NCBI GenBank assembly: GCA_947095535.1 | Contig: OX352774.1 | Location: forward strand, 28,412,496-28,476,495 | Reading direction: 5' to 3' | Source: Poecilobothrus nobilitatus | Taxonomy: Eukaryota > Arthropoda > Insecta > Diptera > Dolichopodidae | Length of the DNA stretch: 64,000 nucleotides | Shown here: positions 57,225 through 64,000 of the stretch, in pieces | Position numbering within the stretch: the first letter of the stretch is position 1 | How the letters are laid out: the number at the start of each line of letters is the position of its first letter | The notes under the pieces: generated by a model | Database searches by the model: none | Told to the model about the DNA's origin: nothing | The model's input: only the letters and a program-made list of their open reading frames with translations | Program-made: the position numbers and the translations under genes

Positions 57225-59290
57225 GTGAGTTAATTTACATACATATGTACATATTATATCTATTGCTTATTATAGGTACATATTTATATAATTGTTTTAT
57301 ATATTAATATTGTTTTATTGCGTATATTTAAGTATATACAAGTCGAAATTATAAGTATTATTAAAATTAAGTATACGAATATAAATATAGGCATAATATA
57401 CATATAAGAATCTATAGATATTAATTATTAAGGTATATCGTTATCATATGAATATACATTGTTCTTTATAGGATGTATAAAATTTCAATTTTCTAATGGT
57501 ATTATTTATTTATTATCTAATCTTAGATCAAATGGAAGCTTTTATATACCTCTAATATTTTATATTATCATATAATGGCTAAGTATGTGTATTACACCAT
57601 AGAATACTGACCTATATATATTTAAATTTATAGATTAGTATTGAAAATGATTATGTAATGTAAAATCTATCTATTTTAATGTAAAATCTAAATTTAATTA
57701 TATAAATAATTTCAAAATTTTGTATAATATTTTTTTAAATTACCCAGCTTTTAATTAAATAATAAAATTAATTAAATATGATTAATTAATTTTTTTTTTT
57801 TTTTTTTAATTGCAATTTAAAAATTCTTACATTTTTTACCCTAAAAAAGTTTACAAAATAAATATTATTTCGTTTTTCATTAATATAAAGATTAACATGT
57901 AAAATAAAGTATTTTGTTTGTTAAATTTCATCTATATTTTAATTTTTTTATAATATTTTTATTTTTATGATGACATGTTAAGCATACCTATATATTTTTA
58001 AGTTTTAATTATTGGTCTAACCACCAAACATTTATTGTATCTATAGTATTTTTGTTGTTATTATTCTATTCTTGGGATATTAGTGTCAAATCTCAGATCT
58101 TTGAGATTAATATTAGTAGCCCGTCTATCATAATGAAATAATACGGGGACATGGTTGTGATTAATTAACTATTAAAATGTATGTATTTAAATGTTAAAAA
58201 TTGCATAATATTTGAAAATTTTAAAGCTGACCATTAATCATTTTATTTTATATATTTTAAAAGAACAATTAAAAATCTATTTTTCAAATATCGAAAATCG
58301 AAATCGAAAATATTTTATTGATAATATTAGTAATTCAGCGAAAATTCAAGAATGTATTTGAAAAATATGTAAAAAAAAAAATTGTAAAAATTTTTTTCAA
58401 ATTCATTGAATTTAGATCAAAACTTTCCCCCCATATACAAACAAAACAATTTATAAAATGTACATGCAACAAATTTATAAAACAAAACAAAAAAAAAAAA
58501 AGAAAGTTCTAATTTATAATGTAGATTTGATTTTTTTAATGAGATTAAAGCTGAGAGTTAATAAGTTTAAAAGTTTATTTAAAAAAATATTAAAACTACG
58601 TAATTTGAATAGATAAAAGCAAAAAAAAAAAAAAACTAAAATTGCCCAATAAAAAAAACTTGCTTAGTATTAAAAAATTTAAAATTTTTTTTTCTCTTTT
58701 TTTTTGTGTTTATGATCAAAGGTTAAGAAAAAAATATTACAAAAAAAAAAAAAATTGTTTGTAAATGATTGAATTCTTTGTTAATATAATAATATTATAA
58801 ATTTAATATGAAAAATAGATTTTTATTTTTATAATAAATAAATTATATATATATATATATATAAATATATATGGTAAATATTATAATTATAAAACAAATA
58901 TTATTTTATTTTTTGTTACGTAAAATTTAGATTTGACATAATATGAAATTAATCCAAAAATTTTCAAGAATTATTATAATTTATTACACAACTATCAACT
59001 TTTCAAGATCTTACTTTTATTTTAGCTTTTTATAAAAAAAAAAAAAAAAAAAAGATAACCTGGTAGTTTACATCTTAAAAGCTATATATATACACCTGTA
59101 TCAAAATTTTTTTTTTTTTATTTTTTTTTACTATTATGAAATATTTACTTATCATTTCAATATTTCTTAGTAGAAACTTTTCGAAATTAAAAAGTAAAAT
59201 ATAATTCATTTATAATTTATGCTGAAATTAAAGTGAAAAGTGTGCAGCCCCAATAAGTATGCAAAGAAACCATTTAATTATAGTAGGCTT
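57225..59290. other. AT-rich DNA
   Basis: No gene or RNA seen. It holds (TA)n at 58844-58862 and several A/T homopolymers. Confidence 0.4.
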
Positions 59291-59304
59291 AAATTTAACT
59301 CTAA

Positions 59305-60444
59305 GGGAACTTCGATGGGCTAGTGATTAAGCACGTGGCTTATTAAAAGTATGATTTCAAATGCTACACAGGTAGAAAGTTTTATTAATTGAAAAGAAAT
59401 CCCCCTTGCTATCAAATATAGTGTAAATATATAATATAAACAAAATAAATATTATTAACGTATAAATAGTATTTTTTTTTTTTTCAATGTTTTATTTTAT
59501 TTATTTCCTTATTATAATATACAATTCAAAATAAAACGAAATGAATTTTACTTAAAATTAGATTTGATATGCACTTAGGCTGTTAATTTAACTAGCACTC
59601 TCATTTATCCTTATTATCTATTTTCTTTCATTTATACTTATAATTTTTAACTATAACTAACTTAATATCTAAAAAGAACTGAATTATTGATTTAATATAG
59701 TGATTATTATTTTATTTAATTTTATTTGTTTGGAAAATTCATACAAAAACCAATCCTTTATATATATTGTGTTTTTTAAAAAACTAAAACTAAACTAAAA
59801 TAAAGAACTTAAAACTAATTTAATTTCTAAAACTTAATCTAACTAACCTAAAGCCTATCCTATTGTTTCCAGAAATATGGTATTTTATCTATTAGTTTCT
59901 CTTTATTATTAGGGATAAACATATCAAATTTGAATACACTTTCATCATTAGTATTATGCCTATTTAAATCAATTGGTATTTCTTTTCTTATAGTGAATGC
60001 CTATTGTAATGGTAAATTATTGGTATTTTATTTGAATTTTCTATTAAATTATTTTTATCTAGAAAAATGAAGCTCTCGGGTGGAGTAAAACCAGATTCTA
60101 GAGTTTTTATTAGATATTCCTCATTTTTATACCACGGCAAATATATTAAAGAATTTTCTTCAACTCGACTACTCCTATGTATATGATTTCGGATTAGCCG
60201 AATTATAAAGTTATCTATTCTAATTAATTTAGCGTGTTCATAAATAGTTTTATTCGAGTGAAAATGTATATAGTTTGTTTGAGCTTTTCTTTATAAGTTA
60301 GTACAGGCTCTTATACATTTTCGTTCAAATGCACGCATTTTTTCCATTGTTGAAGCAGTATAAATAATATTTCAACCTATAATGGCCATAGTAGCGGCAA
60401 TATGCTATCTCATTTGTAGTATTAATATAAAAAAATAAATAAAT
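59305..60444 (+). mobile_element. SINE family 2, copy F, interrupted by a LINE
   Basis: The head GGAACTTCGATGGGCTAGTG and body AGAAAGTTTTATTAATTG, TCCCCCTTGCTATCAAATAT run to 59474; the tail resumes at about 60373 with CAACCTATAATGGCC and ATTAATATAAAAAAATAAAT. A perfect 14-bp target duplication, AAATTTAACTCTAA, flanks the whole at 59291-59304 and 60445-60458. The B box has been lost. Confidence 0.92.
59475..60357 (-). mobile_element. 5'-truncated Jockey-type LINE inserted in the SINE
   Basis: It ends on the left in a T-run (its poly(A) tail on the minus strand). A 15-bp duplication with one mismatch, GTATAAATAGTATTT at 59460-59474 and GTATAAATAATATTT at 60358-60372, marks the insertion. The minus-strand ORF2 C-terminus reads ASTMEKMRAFERKCIRACTN, a stop, YIHFHSNKTIYEHAKLIRID, NFIIRLIRNHIH, LIYLPWYKNEEYLIKTLESG, FTPPESFIFLDKNNLI and IPIIYHYNRHS, then after a frameshift FKFDMFIPNNKEKLIDKIPY and a stop. 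Stops and a shift show that it is dead. Confidence 0.9.
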
Positions 60445-60458
60445 AAATTTAACTCTAA

Positions 60459-61930
60459 TTTCCCTTCAATTATCGAATAAATCTTTCACCTCCTTTTTCT
60501 ACTTTTTTAACAGATACATTTTCCCTGTTTTAATTAATTTTGAAAATTTATAAAAAAACCCAGTTGTAAAAAAATTAAATGTTTCTTAGAGGTGATTTTT
60601 ATTTTTACAAAATAGTTCATTTTGTATTGTCATATTTGTTCAACTAAACAACTAAAAAAAAAACAATTTATTTTTTCTTTCCCAAAATGTGTACCAAAAC
60701 TTGCAATTGAAATCAAACATAATATAAAAAAAAAAAAACTTTTTATATGTTTGGTGATAAAAGTTTATTTATAATCAGGTTAAGGTTAATTTTCAAATAC
60801 ATACGTACATACTTTTTAAATCAACATGTTTATACCTCTTTCTATTTTAAATTAATTTTGAATATGATTAAATTTTTTATCACCTATTTATAATCAACAT
60901 GATAATAAATGTACGACAACTTTAAAAAAAAAAAAATTGTTTTTATAAATCATTAGGTATTACAACTATAAAAAACAAAAGATATAAAAAAAATTCTAAA
61001 GCGTAAATCTCTCAGTTTCGAAAAAAAAATGTATAACTGTTTTATTTTTAAATGTTAAATTTTAAATTATTATCGATGGTCAGTATTTTACCTTTAAGTC
61101 ATCTGTAATATACTTTAAGTATTAATCTTAGGAAAAATATCTAAAAATCTAAAAACTGTAAACGTATATCATAAATTATTTTGATACTTTAATTAAAGCA
61201 TTAAATGGATAAACAGAAAGAAAAATGTCAATAAATCAAAAATATAGTGGTCGATAAAGAAGTCAAATATAAATATTTTTGTGCAATAACAAAAACTTTT
61301 TATTTTTAAAACCATATTTACAAGTAATTTGCACAAAATTAAAAATTTTTAAAGTATACAAAATTTAATTACTATTTCATATAGTTTTTATGTTTTTAAC
61401 AATAATTTATTTATGTTAAAAATTAGATAAAAAATTATATAATATTAAACAAATAGTATATAATAAAAATAAATACAACTTATTTCAAAATATGCTTTAT
61501 TCTATAGATAGTAAACATTTTTTTTTTTTTTTAATAACCAAATATAAAATTCCGAAAAATTTTCCGCATAAACTTATTTTTATCTTTGGTTTACTTTTAA
61601 CGTTTAAAATAAAAACGTAATTAATAGTACAACTTAAAAACAATTCTGAGATCATTAACCCTTTCGTGCTGAGTTTATGTTTTTATTAATTTTAAAATTT
61701 TGACATGAAGTTTTTAAATTAAACTAAAATAATAATTATTCAATCAATAATTTCAAGTAAAAATATGAAAAAAATTTTTTTTTTTTTACTGTTTAACATT
61801 TTAGATATTATTTTATCTTTTTTTTGCATTTTTTAAGTTAACATTTAATAAGATGGTATTCTATTGAAGAAATTTCTTACCTTTTGTTTTTTAATTGAAA
61901 TGATTTTATCATTAAATTTATTTGTTAAAA
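60459..61930. other. AT-rich DNA
   Basis: Nothing recognisable. Confidence 0.4.
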
Positions 61931-61934
61931 CTTA

Positions 61935-62010
61935 ATTTTAACCGCTAGATGGTGCGTTTGTTAGAATGCTGAACTCTCATTCAGCGTACTCAATTTAGAA
62001 TCCTGGAAAA
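61935..62010 (+). mobile_element. Possible decayed tRNA-like SINE head
   Basis: CGCTAGATGGTGCGTTTG could be an A box and CAATTTAGAATCCTGG a decayed B box, with a CTGAACTCTCATTCAG stem between. Weak and unsupported by a body. Confidence 0.25.
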
Positions 62011-62071
62011 ACTGAAAACTATTTTTATATTGTTATATCATTTATATTGTAAAACTATTTATATATTGTTA

Positions 62072-62470
62072 TCTGACTCACGGTGTAGTGGTTAAGTCGC
62101 CAGCCTTTCAATTGAAGGGTCTTTGGTTTTACACCCCGATCAGGTCATATAAAAAAAATAAAATATGTAGTCTTTTTATATCGTAATAATAATAATAATA
62201 ATGTAACTGTGGATGGCTATAGTCAAAATAATGATAATAATAGGCGGATTAATTGTTCCTTTACAGTCCCACTCCCAATTTAATGTTTCATCATCCTTGT
62301 CATATCCTTTGCTATTCCTACTGCCAAGCTAACCTACTCCGTTAACAGCTAGGAGTTTCATTCCATTATACTGGCTAAAGGGGTAAGTGGGTTTACTCAG
62401 TAAGAATCTGAAACAACCAAGAGGAAACTCTTGGTGTATTTCAAAGATTCCCACCTCCCTTAAAAAATAG
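62072..62470 (+). mobile_element. tRNA-headed element with long complex body (family 5)
   Basis: The head has A box CGGTGTAGTGGTTAAGTCG, a CCTTTCAATTGAAGG anticodon-arm palindrome and a degenerate B box (GGTTTTACACCCCGATC), ending CAGGTCAT. After a (TAA)n run come about 260 bp of much more complex DNA: TTTACAGTCCCACTCCC, CATCCTTGTCATATCC, TGCCAAGCTAACCTACTCCG, GGGGTAAGTGGGTTTACTC, CCAAGAGGAAACTCTTGG. The body resembles none of the other SINEs here. It may be a LINE-derived 3' part. No target duplication found. Confidence 0.6.
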
Positions 62471-62474
62471 CTAT

Positions 62475-64000
62475 CTGATTCAGCTTCGATCCATAATTGA
62501 ATTCAAATCAAATTTATTTTTTTTAATCAATAATAGAAAAATATAAACATAAAAACGGAAGATATATCAAATGGAAATATTTAATATTAAATTACTATTG
62601 GATCCATGTGATTTATATGTTATCAATAATTTGATGTGACATATCTCGGAAATTCGTAAAGAATTATAGTTTGTATAACAAATACAATTAAATGTAAAAC
62701 GACAATTCCTGTAAAATCTAATATTTTGTTAAATTTAAGGTATCAAATATCAAAAAATATCAAATATCAAAAGTATAGTATTTTAAAATTAACAAAAACA
62801 GCAAAAACATACATAATAAAATTATAAAACAATATATATATATTAAAAAATAAGTAAACTTGTCACAGAATTTTATAAATTGAAAATAAATTCGACATTT
62901 TATACAAAATATTTATACTTACACTTAATTAAAGTCGATTATATCATATCAATAATGGTGTAAAAGGGTTAAAATTAAAATTAACAAATTCCTTGTAGCA
63001 AAAAAAAAAAAACTATTCTTGTTAAAATAAAAATATTTAGTTTTTTGTTTAATAAAAACTAACCATCATTCTTTTCTTATTTAAATTTAAGTTATTTACT
63101 ATTCTTATTTAAATTTAAGTTATTTACTATTCTTATTTAAATTTAGTTATTTACTATATTTAAAAGTTAATTTTTTTTTTATTTTATTTTTTTTTTGAAT
63201 AATTCCTAACAAATCTATTTTTATATTTATGTTAGTTTTGATTACACTGTTAATTTGAATACAAAAAAAAAAAACAAAAAACGTTTTCTTCATAAATAAA
63301 ACTAAAAAGACAAAAAAAAAAAAACTTTTCAATTAAGAGGAACAAGTTTTTTGTTTTTTACTTAATTTGAAAAACGACAAAAAAATAAAACACACCATTA
63401 GAATCCATTAAACATCAATACAATAACCACGTTTCACTAATATTTATAAATAATTTATTCAAATATAGAACTCGAAAAACAACTTTGAAAATGATATAAT
63501 CGTAAAACAAAATAGATAGAAATTAACAAAAACCAAAAAACAAAAAAAAAAAAAAACAATATAACTTTTAACTGGTTGTGATTTTTAATTTTTATTAAAA
63601 AAAAAAAAAAAGATTGAACTTTACTATTGTCCTATTGTTTTCTTACATTTCAGATTCAAAGTAATCTTCAAAAAGTGTAATACAAAATTCTTATATGTAA
63701 AAATTTAAAATTAAAAATAATAAGTGATCAATTTAAAAAAAAAAAAAAAATATATTGTGTTAAAAAAAAAACTTTTTTATTAAAACTGAACTTAAAATAA
63801 AATTATATTTATATAAAATAAAATAAAATACTATAACAAATAAATTAATTAAAAGTTTTAAAATGAAGTTCAAATTTATTAAATGTAAGTTTTAAAATAC
63901 AACTAGAATTTTTTTTAAACTACAACTTAAGAGAATAATAAAAGTGATATAATTAAAGTTAACATATCGTCGCCTCAGAAAATTATTGTTGTATGTAGCA
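62475..64000. other. AT-rich DNA
   Basis: Apart from the 28-bp tandem repeat at 63074 there is nothing recognisable. A good acceptor-like word, TTTTCTTACATTTCAG, ends at 63653, but no open frame or donor supports an exon. Confidence 0.4.
63074..63156. repeat. 28-bp tandem repeat, three copies
   Basis: TTCTTATTTAAATTTAAGTT plus ATTTACTA starts at 63074, 63102 and 63130. The third copy lacks one A; the others are identical. Confidence 0.95.

Noticed and set aside
63638..63700. Exon after TTTTCTTACATTTCAG
   Set aside because: All frames meet a stop quickly or lack a donor.

Overview
The window is very AT-rich eukaryotic DNA (about one fifth G+C by eye), full of poly(A)/poly(T) runs, AT microsatellites and TACATA/TGTATG strings. 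Almost everything that can be identified is a transposable-element remnant. An insect, most likely a dipteran fly, is inferred from three things: a 1.1-kb DINE-1-like Helitron with central tandem repeats, several Jockey-type LINE fragments, and a U6-like snRNA whose 5' stem and 3' end match the insect form. No prokaryotic signals are present and no long ORF encodes an intact protein. The only host-gene signals are weak: a plus-strand start exon at 22659-22692 (MEEESQTNQPQ, then a good splice donor), two possible arthropod Initiator promoters upstream of it (21516 and 21987), and a phase-compatible 9-nt microexon at 57216-57224. If these belong together, the right two thirds of the window is one giant first intron on the plus strand.

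Layout. 1-8 kb: tRNA-headed SINEs at 909 and 2168, a hairpin-ended repeat ('repeat A') at 4332, and the Helitron at 6419-7553 with a 142-bp tandem array. 8-16 kb: broken Jockey-like reverse transcriptase pieces (8641, 12160, 13610), a foldback MITE (9373-9743), another repeat A, SINEs, and a 99/111-bp tandem array at 15891-16290. 16-23 kb: A-rich DNA with promoter/5'UTR-like patches and the start exon. 23-36 kb: intron-like DNA with three reverse repeat A copies, one split by an 880-bp element with an 8-bp target duplication, plus a GGGATC array with G-quadruplex potential. 36-47 kb: two SINEs with target-site duplications (37119, 39444), unidentified coding-like segments near 38.5 and 39.2 kb, a dead Tc1-type element (40482-41160) and a 186-bp MITE (46547). 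49-53 kb: a cluster of a second SINE family, the last copy lying directly upstream of the U6-like sequence (53019). 53-64 kb: AT-rich DNA, the microexon, a LINE fragment inserted inside a SINE with both target duplications visible (59291-60458), and a longer tRNA-headed SINE near 62.1 kb.

No operon or pathway is present. The relations that matter are insertion histories and the possible long-intron gene. All calls were made by eye; repeat-library, transcript and covariance-model searches were not possible.
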